Assembly: GCA_035507155.1 (NCBI GenBank)
Contig: DATJOK010000157.1
Location: forward strand, 1-38,832
Direction of reading: 5' to 3'
Length of the DNA stretch: 38,832 bases
Source: DASZHJ01 sp035507155
Lineage (GTDB): Bacteria; Pseudomonadota; Alphaproteobacteria; ATCC43930; CGMCC-115725
The notes under the pieces were generated by a model. That model did not search any database and was not told where the DNA came from. It was given only the letters and a program-made list of their open reading frames with translations. A program made the position numbers and the translations under genes. Shown in pieces: positions 32,801 through 38,832 of this stretch. Within the stretch, counting starts at the first letter, position 1, and each line of letters begins with the position of its first letter.

Positions 32801-34332
32801 CTCAGCTGCAGGAGGCCTTCACCCAGGAGGTCGGACGCCTCAACACCGCGCGGACGGCGGTGGGCTCCCAGGTGGCGGAGATCCGCAACCTGCTGCAGCA
32901 GCAGGTGCAGGAGCTCGGCCGCTCCTCCGAGCAGGCGGTGGAGCGCTCGTCCCTGGTGAGCGACGTCTTCCGCGAGCAGGCGCGCCAGCTGAAGGAGGCT
33001 GCCGCCGAGGCGCTCAACCAGACCGATGCCGTCGGCATCGTGGTGCAGCAGCAGGTGCGCGATCTGCGCGGCCTCTCCGAGCAGCTCGCGACCCAGGTCA
33101 GCACCATCAGCGAGACGCTGCGCAGCGGCTCGCTGGAGGTGACACAGTCGACCGACCGCGCTGCCGGCCGTTCGGAGGAGGTGGCGCAGCTCCTCGCCGA
33201 TCAGAGCCGGGCGGTGGCGAGCGCCACCGAGGCGGCGGCGCAGCGCCTGACACAAACCGGCGAGATCCTGCGCGAGCGCGCGCAGGACGTGATGGAGTCC
33301 GCCGACCGCACCGCCGGCAAGCTCGTCGAGCTCGGCGACCGCTTCTTCGAGCGCAGCCAGCAGGTCGCCGCCGCGAGCGACGGCGCCACCGCCAAGCTCC
33401 GGGATTCCGCCGCGGTCTTCCGTCAGCAGACCCAGGATCTCGCCGCCGCCGCCGACCGTGCCGCAGCGCAGGTGGAGGAGGCTGGCGAGATCTACGCCGA
33501 CCGGCTGGCGGCGCTCGCGTCGACCGGCGAGACCGCGACGCTGCGGTTGAAGGAGCTGAGCGAGGCGGCGCGCAACCAGGCGACCGCGCTCTCGGCGATC
33601 GGCGAGACGGTGGCGCTCCGGACCGACCAGGCGAACGAGGCCTTGCGCCGGCAGCAGCGCGATCTGCAGGCGGCGGCCGAGCACGCCAACGCCCGCATCG
33701 CCGAAGTCAGGAGCGCGCTCAAGGATCAGACCGTCGAGCTCAACGCCACCACGGACAAGGCGCTCGAGCGGCTCGAGAACATGGGCGATACCTATCGTCG
33801 GCAGGCGACCGATCTCGCCACCACCGCCGAGCATGCCGCCGGCCGCGCGCGCGACGCCGGCACCACCTTCGAGAACCAGGTCAATACCCTGGTCAAGACC
33901 GCGACCGAGGCTGCGGAGCAGGCGGAGCGGGTGCGCCGCGCCGCCATCGAGACGCAGCAGGACACCTTCCTCAAGGGCGCCACTTTCATCATCGAGACGC
34001 TGCAGTCGATCGCCGTCGATCTCAATCGCGTGCTCGACGAGCAGATTCCCGATCAGATCTGGAAGCGCTTCCACTCCGGCGACCGCGCCATCTTCACCCG
34101 CCAGCTCCTGCGCATGCAGGATCGCGACGGGCCGGGCCTCATCAAGCAGAAGTTCGAGGAGGATCCGAACTTTCGCGACTACGTGCTGCGCTATCTCAAT
34201 CAGTTCGAGACGCTCTTGGCGCAGGCGCGCGAATGCGACCATCAGGACGTGCTCGGCGCCACCTTCGTCACCGCCGATGTCGGCAAGCTCTACCTGCTGC
34301 TCTCGAACGCGGTCGGGAGATTGAAGCATTAG
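29875..34332 (+). CDS. 1485-residue membrane-anchored coiled-coil repeat protein
   Basis: A very large protein with four parts. Residues 1-65 hold two membrane helices (VLSAVWLLLCAYYI, then ITVLGVTAPIAFIWVV). Residues 207-720 are five tandem 105-residue units. Residues 707-1356 are 26 tandem 25-residue units with no insertion or deletion. Residues 1357-1485 are a non-repetitive domain (LQSIAVDLNRVLDEQIPDQI, IWKRFHSGDRAIFTRQLLRM, FRDYVLRYLNQFETLL). Nearly everything after residue 65 is helical, so the protein should be a long rod tethered to the inner membrane. Two helices plus a long coiled coil recalls the polarity protein TipN, but I cannot claim homology. The start is a TTG after GGGGGA. 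A CCCTCTCC hairpin lies downstream. Confidence 0.9.
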   Translation: MVKVLRVVLSGPVLSAVWLLLCAYYIDSQVGWDVLPTLLPHEIAITVLGVTAPIAFIWVVTGFYRRAGELAASSALLAERVDTLVFPSEASEARAREVSESLSAQAQSLSSAAVEAVDRIEGVSGTLAGRLRDIVASVTEAAERVERAEGDLATVADHVGRLSQALQSHAQAVEQAVQRDLTAASERLAGQVSVVEMTVGRAFAAGGEKVAEEAAAAGRESALAIQRASESALEALQAAGEHTLDALRAVGDRSTDGLTTAVDRLKETFADFDGMIEAAVAKAGDRIAAQSREVERQLAIAGQRLDQAAAGGERVVESASAASREAVQSIERSATDTLDAFRAASERALETLRAAGDRSADSLGGAIEKVRATFIDLDAQIEAAVAKTGDRIAQKSREMEQQLALAGQRLDQAAASGEKVVESAATAGRETAQAVERGSAHALDAFRVASERTLEAMRASGDRSADGLATAVERLKETFADFDVMIETAVAKAAERIAQKSREVEQQLVVASQRLDLAAAGGEKVVENATTASREASQAMERSAAHAQEAFRVAGDRAVESVRVAGDRSADGLATAVDRLRETFADFDAQIEAAVAKAAERVAQRSRELDDQLALASQRLDLAAASGSKVVENANAASREAALAMDRVADRTIEAFRLAGERSSDGLGTAIERLKETLADFDSVIEDAAAKAGERIAQRSREVEQQLVVASDRLDQATGGVTNATRRGAEALQSGTENMTVATGKAAAQSEVMATALRTFTTELTRFSEQAGDQADQLSTALARHVQTLRTASTEALQRLKEVNDGFGTQADHVGQTTRQAGTRVEEVGEALRLQVRDLLSTTEQVSVRLQTVGEQLRQRSQDLNSVAQGSVSTVRQAAESFRDSGDQLNAAAVGAAERVTDAAGGLRNQALELQATADQAAARVRRAGESFDQQADRLTGVAAEASAQIQHVGDTLGRQMGLIKEGADHAAAQVAQLQEAFTQEVGRLNTARTAVGSQVAEIRNLLQQQVQELGRSSEQAVERSSLVSDVFREQARQLKEAAAEALNQTDAVGIVVQQQVRDLRGLSEQLATQVSTISETLRSGSLEVTQSTDRAAGRSEEVAQLLADQSRAVASATEAAAQRLTQTGEILRERAQDVMESADRTAGKLVELGDRFFERSQQVAAASDGATAKLRDSAAVFRQQTQDLAAAADRAAAQVEEAGEIYADRLAALASTGETATLRLKELSEAARNQATALSAIGETVALRTDQANEALRRQQRDLQAAAEHANARIAEVRSALKDQTVELNATTDKALERLENMGDTYRRQATDLATTAEHAAGRARDAGTTFENQVNTLVKTATEAAEQAERVRRAAIETQQDTFLKGATFIIETLQSIAVDLNRVLDEQIPDQIWKRFHSGDRAIFTRQLLRMQDRDGPGLIKQKFEEDPNFRDYVLRYLNQFETLLAQARECDHQDVLGATFVTADVGKLYLLLSNAVGRLKH
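30493..32034 (+). repeat. five tandem 315-bp coding repeats
   Basis: Units begin at 30493, 30808, 31123, 31438 and 31753, exactly 315 bases apart, each opening with Gly-[Glu/Ser]-[Lys/Arg]-Val and containing GDRS[AT]D, then FADFD-like, then AVAK-[TA]-[GA]-[DE]R and SRE. The fifth unit is 282 bases, having lost exactly 33 bases (11 residues) before its ERSSDGLG segment. 105 residues is 15 heptads and 11 residues is one hendecad, so both preserve helical phase. Confidence 0.95.
31993..33942 (+). repeat. 26 tandem 75-bp units (25 residues each)
   Basis: Every 75 bases from 31993 a unit starts with Leu or an aromatic/aliphatic residue, with Leu, Val or Ile at position 8 in most units, and Ala/Ser/Thr-rich positions 10-12. 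Examples are LRQRSQDLNSVAQGS, FRDSGDQLNAAAVGA, FDQQADRLTGVAAEA and LKDQTVELNATTDKA at unit starts. I counted all 26 units as exactly 25 residues. The DNA copies have diverged widely, so the period is held by protein structure. The first unit overlaps the last 105-residue unit. Confidence 0.93.
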
Positions 34333-34352
34333 GCATTAGGGAGCAGGATCAG

Positions 34353-34384
34353 CCCCTCTCCCCCGCTATTGCGGCGGAGAGGGG
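34353..34384. terminator. CCCTCTCC hairpin between converging genes
   Basis: CCCCTCTCC (34353-34361) pairs with GGAGAGGGG (34376-34384); the stem continues past one C-C mismatch through CCGC/GCGG to a TATT loop. It lies between the coiled-coil gene and the convergent creatininase-family gene. There is no long T-run. The CCCCTCTCC motif is a common component of alphaproteobacterial intergenic palindromes, so it may be a repeat as well as a transcript end. Confidence 0.6.
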
Positions 34385-34401
34385 TTAGGTAAGAGGCAAA
34401 T

Positions 34402-35103
34402 CTATTCCCACCCGCTCTCGATCACCTCGCGTGTCTCCTCGACCGCGACCTGCCAGAGCGCCAGCATCTCCGCGTCGCTCTTCTGGTAGTAGCCGCCGTA
34501 GTTGCCGTCGCCGATATGGGCGCGGATCTCCCTGGGGTTCATCGAGCGGAGGCGGTCGAGATCCACCATCGGCTTCCGCTGGGTCGGCTGCTCGACGCCC
34601 TTGACCCGTGTCCAGGGGAAATTCTCCATCCAGGAGGCGTGCGAGGCGACGGGATCGATCTCCTTCACCTTGGCCCAGGTCTTGGGCGCGTTGTACCAAT
34701 TGTAGAACTTGGCCTTGAGGCCCGGCCGCTCGCCCATGCGCTCGGCGATCAGGGATTGCGCCGGCGCGTTGCCGCCATGGCCGTTGACGACGACGATGCG
34801 GCGGAAGCCGTGCGCGTAGAGGCTGTCGAGGATGTCACCGATGACGCGGAGGAAGGTCTCGACCTTCATCGTCACCGTCCCGGGATAGGCCATGAAATAG
34901 GGCGTGATGCCGTAATTGACGACGGGGAAGACGGGGACGCCGAGCGGCTCTGCCGCCTCCGCCGCCACCCGCTCGGAGAGGATGCCGTCGACGTTTAGGC
35001 TCAGATGCGCATGCTGCTCGGTGCTGCCCACCGGCAGCACGGCGCGGTCGTCACGCTTGAGATAAGCCTCGACCTGGCTCCAGTTGGTCTCGCTGATCCG
35101 CAC
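34402..35103 (-). CDS. creatininase family amidohydrolase
   Basis: A 233-residue metal-dependent hydrolase of the creatininase family, which opens cyclic or linear amides such as creatinine or formamides. Metal-site motifs are LPVGSTEQHAHLSLNVD (Glu and His), the VNYGITPYFMAYPGT segment, VVNGHGGNAPAQ, and EMLALWQVAVEE near the C-terminus. The start is a GTG preceded by GGGAGG seven bases upstream. Its upstream side is divergent from a dipeptide-type ABC importer, across 120 bases containing a strong promoter. This suggests uptake and hydrolysis of an amide compound, but the substrate is unknown. Confidence 0.92.
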   Translation of the reverse strand: MRISETNWSQVEAYLKRDDRAVLPVGSTEQHAHLSLNVDGILSERVAAEAAEPLGVPVFPVVNYGITPYFMAYPGTVTMKVETFLRVIGDILDSLYAHGFRRIVVVNGHGGNAPAQSLIAERMGERPGLKAKFYNWYNAPKTWAKVKEIDPVASHASWMENFPWTRVKGVEQPTQRKPMVDLDRLRSMNPREIRAHIGDGNYGGYYQKSDAEMLALWQVAVEETREVIESGWE

Positions 35104-35164
35104 CGGCGACCTCCCTCAGAAACTGCATCCGACCCTACCGCTGCCCGTCGCGCGCCGGCAACCG

Positions 35165-35193
35165 TTGACAAGCTTCGGCGGCGCTCCCTAACG
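35165..35193 (+). promoter_or_regulatory. promoter of the ABC importer operon
   Basis: A perfect TTGACA (35165-35170), a 17-base spacer and CTAACG (35188-35193) in the 120-base divergent gap between the creatininase-family gene and the first permease gene. The -10 is weak, so an activator may be needed. Expected start is near 35200. Confidence 0.5.
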
Positions 35194-35223
35194 TCGCCAA
35201 CCGCCAAAAAGGGGATAAGGGGC

Positions 35224-36228
35224 TTGGCGCAGTACGTTGCCCGACGGCTCATCCAGCTCGTCTTCGTGCTGATCGGCGTCAGCATCGTGGTGTTCTTCAC
35301 CATGCATGTGCTGCCGGGGGACGTGGCGACGCTGCTGCTGGGCGAGCGCGCCAGCGCCGAGCAGCTGGCGCGGCTCCGCCACCAGCTCGGCCTCGATCAG
35401 CCGGTCTATGTCCAGTATCTGCGCTTCGCGCTCGACGCGCTCCATGGCGATTTCGGCACCTCGCTGCGCACCAACCATCCCGCCTTCGCCGATGTCTGGA
35501 CCGCCTTTCCGGTGACGATCCAGCTCTCGCTGGCGGCGCTGCTGCTGGCGGTGGCGGTGGGTGTGCCGGCGGGCGTCGTCGCCGCGGTGAAGCCGCTCTC
35601 GCATTTCGACAATGCGGTGATGACGGTCTCGCTGTTCGGCGTCTCAATGCCGATCTTCTGGCTGGGGCTGATGCTGATCCTGGTCTTCGGCGCGACGCTG
35701 GACTGGCTGCCGATCGGCGGGCTGATGCCGATCGGCGTCGAGGCGCCGCGGGTGACCGGCATGTCGGTGGTGGACAGCCTGCTCTCCGGCCGCCTGGGCC
35801 TCGTGCTCTTGAGCCTCAAGTACCTGCTGCTGCCGGCGGCGACCCTCGCCACCATTCCGCTGGCGCTCATCACCCGCATCACGCGCTCGGAGATGCTGAC
35901 CATGGGGAGCGCCGATCACGTGCGCACCGCGCGCGCCAAGGGCCTGCCCGAGGGTCGGGTGGTGGTGCGCCATGTGCTGAGGAACGCGCTCATCCCCGTC
36001 GTCACCGTGATCGGCCTGCAGCTGGGCCTGCTGCTCTCGGGCGCGGTGCTGACCGAGACCATCTTCTCGCTTCCGGGTCTCGGGCGGCTGATGGTGAACT
36101 CGATCCTGACCCGCGACTACCCGGTGGTGCAGGCGGCGGCGCTGCTGACCGCCTTCCTCTTCGTGGTGGTCAACCTGGTGGTGGATCTCAGCTACGCCTT
36201 CCTCGATCCGCGGATCCGCTACCGATGA
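35224..36228 (+). CDS. dipeptide/oligopeptide-type ABC permease (DppB-like)
   Basis: A 334-residue inner-membrane permease of the peptide/nickel uptake family. It begins with helix LIQLVFVLIGVSIVVFFTMH then VLPGDVATLLLGERAS and LRHQLGLDQPVYVQY, which are DppB/OppB features. Further helices and the cytoplasmic EAA-like loop (HVRTARAKGLPEGRVVVRHV) lie at residues about 235-260. The start is set at TTG 35224 (AQYVARRLIQL), preceded by AAGGGG; an upstream in-frame start at 35005 would overlap the divergent gene. Its stop overlaps the next gene by four bases. Importer substrates range from peptides to glutathione and nickel and cannot be told. Confidence 0.93.
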   Translation: MAQYVARRLIQLVFVLIGVSIVVFFTMHVLPGDVATLLLGERASAEQLARLRHQLGLDQPVYVQYLRFALDALHGDFGTSLRTNHPAFADVWTAFPVTIQLSLAALLLAVAVGVPAGVVAAVKPLSHFDNAVMTVSLFGVSMPIFWLGLMLILVFGATLDWLPIGGLMPIGVEAPRVTGMSVVDSLLSGRLGLVLLSLKYLLLPAATLATIPLALITRITRSEMLTMGSADHVRTARAKGLPEGRVVVRHVLRNALIPVVTVIGLQLGLLLSGAVLTETIFSLPGLGRLMVNSILTRDYPVVQAAALLTAFLFVVVNLVVDLSYAFLDPRIRYR

Positions 36229-37097
36229 GCGCCGTCGAAGTCGCGCCGGTTCCGACCACCTCGCGCCGCCGCGATCTCGCCCGCCTGCTGCGGCGGCCGA
36301 CGGCGCGGGTCGGCGCCGCCATCGTGCTCGCCTTCCTGCTGCTGACGCTGCTCGCGCCCTATGTCGCGCCCTACGACCCTTACGATCAGGATCTCTCCAG
36401 CGCGCTCAGCGGCCCCTCCCTCGATCATCCCTTCGGCGCCGACCAGTACGGCCGCGACGTGCTGAGCCGGGTTATGGTGGGCTCGCGCACCGCGCTGCTG
36501 GCGATTCTGGTCGCCGACGGCATCGCGCTCTTTGCCGGCTGCGCCATGGGCCTCGTCGCCGGTGTTGCCGGCGAATGGGCCGACAGCGCCGTGATGCGCG
36601 TGGTCGACGTGCTGCTGGCCTTCCCCTACCTGCTGCTCGCCCTCATCATCGTGGCGGCGTTGGGGCCGAGCCTCCTCAATTCCATGATCGCCATCGGCGT
36701 CGTCTATACGCCGCAATACGCGCGCCTCATCCGCGGCCAGGTGCTGGCGGTGAAGACCACCGAATACGTCCTGGCGGCGCGCGCGGTCGGCGCCAGCCGC
36801 CTGCGCATCGCCCTCAGCCACATCCTCCCCAACAGCTTCACGCCGGTGCTGGTGATGGCGACGGTGCAGGCGGGATCCGTGGTGGTGGAGACCGCCGGGC
36901 TTTCCTTCCTCGGCCTCGGCGCGCAGCCGCCGTCCCCCGACTGGGGCGCGGTGCTGGCGGAAGGGCAGGGCTATTTCCTCACCGCCTGGTGGATAGCGAC
37001 GTTTCCAGGCCTTGCGATCTTCGTGGTGGTGATCGGCTTCAATCTCTTCGGCGACGCGCTCCGCGATCACTTCGATCCGCGCCGGCGCAAGCTGTGA
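36225..37097 (+). CDS. dipeptide/oligopeptide-type ABC permease (DppC-like)
   Basis: A 290-residue second permease of the peptide-type importer. After a cytoplasmic N-terminus, the first helix is VGAAIVLAFLLLTLLAPYVA. The family segment HPFGADQYGRDVLSRVMVGS, the AGVAGEWADSAVMRVVDVLL helix, the EAA-like loop YVLAARAVGASRLRIALSHI and the ending FNLFGDALRDHFDPRRRK are all characteristic of DppC/OppC. Its ATG overlaps the upstream permease stop (ATGA), and its TGA overlaps a possible GTG start of the ATPase that follows. The two permeases should pair as a heterodimer. Confidence 0.95.
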   Translation: MSAVEVAPVPTTSRRRDLARLLRRPTARVGAAIVLAFLLLTLLAPYVAPYDPYDQDLSSALSGPSLDHPFGADQYGRDVLSRVMVGSRTALLAILVADGIALFAGCAMGLVAGVAGEWADSAVMRVVDVLLAFPYLLLALIIVAALGPSLLNSMIAIGVVYTPQYARLIRGQVLAVKTTEYVLAARAVGASRLRIALSHILPNSFTPVLVMATVQAGSVVVETAGLSFLGLGAQPPSPDWGAVLAEGQGYFLTAWWIATFPGLAIFVVVIGFNLFGDALRDHFDPRRRKL

Positions 37098-37102
37098 GCG
37101 CG

Positions 37103-38122
37103 ATGGATCCCGACCGGCTCCTCGAGCTTCGCGATCTCCGGGTGGAATTCGCCGGCGAGGAGGGCGTGGTGCGCGCGGTCGACGACGTCTCGCTCGCGAT
37201 CGACCGCGGCGAGACGCTGGTGGTGGTGGGCGAGTCCGGCTCCGGCAAGTCGGTGACGAGCCTTGCGCTCATGCGCCTCGTCGCGAGTCCGCCCGGCCGC
37301 ATCGCCGCCGGCGAGGCGTGGTTCCGCGGCAAGGACGGCGAGGTCCGCGATCTCCTCGCCGTCGACGAGCCCGCCATGCAGGCGATCCGCGGCAACGACA
37401 TCGCGATGATCTTCCAGGAGCCGATGACCTCGCTCAATCCCGTCTACACGGTGGGCCGGCAGATCGTCGAGGCGATCGAGCTGCACCAGGGCAAGCGCGG
37501 TCGCGCCGCCGCCGCCCTCGCCGAGGAGATGCTGGCGCTCCTCGGCATTCCCGAGCCGCGCCGACGCATGGCGGCCTATCCGCATCAGCTTTCGGGCGGC
37601 ATGCGCCAGCGCGCGATGATCGCCATGGCGCTTTCCTGCCGGCCGACGCTCCTGGTCGCCGACGAGCCGACGACCGCCCTCGACGTCACCATCCAGGCGC
37701 AGATCCTGGAGCTTATCAAGAAGCTCCAGCGCGAGCTTGGCATGGCGGTGCTCTTCATCACCCACAATCTCGGGGTTGCCGCCGAGATCGCCGACCGCAT
37801 CGTCGTCATGTACGCGGGGAGAGTGGTGGAAGAGGGACCGGCGCGGGCGCTCTTCCACCGGCCGCGCATGCCCTACACGCTGGGCCTGCTGCGCTCGGTG
37901 CCGCGCCTCGGCCTCACCCGCGACAGCGGCCCGCTGCCGGCGATCCCCGGCAATGTGCCGGATCCGCGGGACCTGCCTCCGGGGTGCTCCTTCGCGCCAC
38001 GCTGCGCCTTCTTCGAGCCCGGCCGGTGCGACCGGGAGGTGCCACCGCTCGATCTCTGCGAGGCCGGGCACCGCGTGCGCTGCCTGCGCTGGCGCGAGGT
38101 GGCGGAGGCGGCAGCGCGATGA
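37103..38122 (+). CDS. peptide-type ABC importer ATPase (DppD-like)
   Basis: A 339-residue ATPase of the peptide-importer class. Walker A is GESGSGKS, the Q-loop FQEPMTSLNP, the signature LSGGMRQR, Walker B LLVADEPTTALD, and the H-loop ITHNL. The C-terminal tail has the Dpp/Opp cysteine cluster (CSFAPRCAFFEPGRCDREVP, then LCEAGHRVRC), often linked to an Fe-S site. Start may be the ATG at 37103 or an in-frame GTG at 37094 that overlaps the permease stop (GTGA); no clear ribosome site decides. Its stop overlaps the next ATPase in an ATGA. Confidence 0.94.
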   Translation: MDPDRLLELRDLRVEFAGEEGVVRAVDDVSLAIDRGETLVVVGESGSGKSVTSLALMRLVASPPGRIAAGEAWFRGKDGEVRDLLAVDEPAMQAIRGNDIAMIFQEPMTSLNPVYTVGRQIVEAIELHQGKRGRAAAALAEEMLALLGIPEPRRRMAAYPHQLSGGMRQRAMIAMALSCRPTLLVADEPTTALDVTIQAQILELIKKLQRELGMAVLFITHNLGVAAEIADRIVVMYAGRVVEEGPARALFHRPRMPYTLGLLRSVPRLGLTRDSGPLPAIPGNVPDPRDLPPGCSFAPRCAFFEPGRCDREVPPLDLCEAGHRVRCLRWREVAEAAAR

Positions 38123-38832
38123 CCGCAGGACCGCTCCTCGAGGTGAGCGAGCTTCGCGCCTGGTTCGAGCTGCGTCGCGGCGTCCTCGGCCGCCGTCATG
38201 GCCACGTCAAGGCAGTCGACGGCGTCTCCTTCACTGTGAGGCGGGGCGAGGTGCTGGGCGTGGTGGGGGAGTCGGGCTCCGGCAAGACGACGGTGGGACG
38301 CGCGATCCTGCGCCTCGTCGAGCCGACCGCTGGCGCGATCCGCTTCGACGGGAAGGACATCACCCGCCTGCCGGAGGCCGCGCTCCGCGAATTCCGCCGC
38401 CGCGCGCAGCCGATCTTCCAGGATCCCTTCGCCTCGCTTGATCCGCGCATGCGGGTCGAGCGGATCGTGGCCGAGCCGCTGGTGGTGCATGGCCTCGCCG
38501 CCAATGCCGATGATCGCCGCGCCCAGGTCGCCGAGCTGCTGACTCAGGTCGGCCTCTCCCCCGACCACATGACCCGTTATCCCCACGAGTTCTCCGGCGG
38601 CCAGCGCCAGCGGATCGTGATCGCCCGCGCGCTGGCGGTGAAGCCGGAGCTCGTGGTGGCGGACGAGCCGGTCTCGGCGCTCGACGTCTCGATCCAGGCC
38701 CAGGTGGTGAACCTCTTGCGCGAGCTGCAGCGGCGCCTGGGGCTGGCGCTCCTCTTCATCGCCCACGATCTCGCGGTGGTCGAATACATCTCCGACCGCA
38801 TCCTGGTGATGTATCTGGGGAAGGTGATGGAG
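38119..38832 (+). CDS. peptide-type ABC importer ATPase (DppF-like), partial
   Basis: The first 238 codons of the second ATPase; the gene continues beyond the window. Walker A is GESGSGKTTVGRAIL, the Q-loop FQDPFASLDPRMRV, the signature FSGGQRQRIVIARAL, Walker B LVVADEPVSALDVSIQAQVV and the H-loop IAHDLAVV. The N-terminus WFELRRGVLGRRHGHVKAVD is typical of DppF/OppF. The ATG overlaps the preceding stop (ATGA). No substrate-binding protein gene lies within the window; it may follow downstream. Confidence 0.94.
   Translation, partial: MTAGPLLEVSELRAWFELRRGVLGRRHGHVKAVDGVSFTVRRGEVLGVVGESGSGKTTVGRAILRLVEPTAGAIRFDGKDITRLPEAALREFRRRAQPIFQDPFASLDPRMRVERIVAEPLVVHGLAANADDRRAQVAELLTQVGLSPDHMTRYPHEFSGGQRQRIVIARALAVKPELVVADEPVSALDVSIQAQVVNLLRELQRRLGLALLFIAHDLAVVEYISDRILVMYLGKVME

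Noticed and set aside
30493..33942. Tandem repeats as a possible CRISPR array or non-coding satellite
   Set aside because: The repeats are in one continuous reading frame, have no constant direct repeat with unique spacers, and keep protein periodicity while the DNA varies.
31555..34329. 924-codon leftward frame opposite the coiled-coil gene
   Set aside because: It is Leu/Arg/Gly-rich with no start signal, and its apparent repeats only reflect the 75-bp period of the true gene on the other strand.

Overview
The window is high-GC chromosomal DNA that reads as an alphaproteobacterium, most likely Rhodospirillales-like. The clues are a proton-translocating transhydrogenase split into three genes (pntAA-pntAB-pntB, as in Rhodospirillum), a COQ9-family ubiquinone protein, the alphaproteobacterial cell-cycle regulator TrcR (DUF1013), DUF1192, two DUF465/YdcH mini-proteins, and a long membrane-anchored coiled-coil protein. 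I see no phage, transposase, CRISPR, tRNA or rRNA. This is a housekeeping region with several small regulatory curiosities.

Layout. 1-2150: tail of an ABC exporter, a palindromic repeat, an ECF sigma/membrane anti-sigma pair, and a divergent small secreted protein. 2290-5714: pntAA-AB-B and a glyoxalase-fold protein. 5715-6830: iron storage (bfd, bfr) behind a Fur-box-like palindrome that a small unknown divergent gene may share. 6850-9770: rpsU (S21), then divergent def, COQ9 and a TPR/2OG-oxygenase protein. 9787-9901: a composite interspersed palindrome. 9920-12473: a leftward set (HxlR regulator, CinA-like amidase, spermidine-synthase-like protein) divergent from a glutathione transferase whose expected start codon is missing. 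12486-14071: purE-purK. 14223-18650: diguanylate cyclase, DUF465, phosphofructokinase, a DUF2927 lipoprotein with a metzincin-like zinc motif, ubiX, and a second DUF465 gene of 56 codons. 18798-20543: a large polytopic membrane protein. 20548-24212: two divergent acyl-CoA ligases, the second prpE. 24216-29813: DUF2147, trcR, quinone oxidoreductase, DUF1192, metY, an alpha/beta hydrolase and a thioesterase. 29875-34332: a 1485-residue coiled-coil protein. 34402-38832: a creatininase-family hydrolase divergent from a dipeptide-type ABC importer that runs off the window.

The most striking item is the 1485-residue protein. It has two N-terminal membrane helices, five tandem copies of a 105-residue unit (the last shortened by exactly 11 residues), then 26 uninterrupted copies of a 25-residue unit spanning 650 residues without a single indel, and finally a non-repetitive C-terminal domain. 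It looks like a membrane-tethered rod or spacer, possibly a polarity or envelope scaffold like TipN, but I cannot assign a function.

Other points to check are the missing ferroxidase histidine of bacterioferritin, the AGG in place of the GST start codon, a predicted leaderless def transcript, a terminator-like hairpin in the rpsU leader, and the Fur-like divergent promoter at bfd. Functional links are modest: COQ9 and UbiX both serve ubiquinone synthesis, Pnt supplies NADPH, and the creatininase and ABC importer may form an uptake-and-hydrolysis unit. All motif and promoter calls were made by eye, without database searches.
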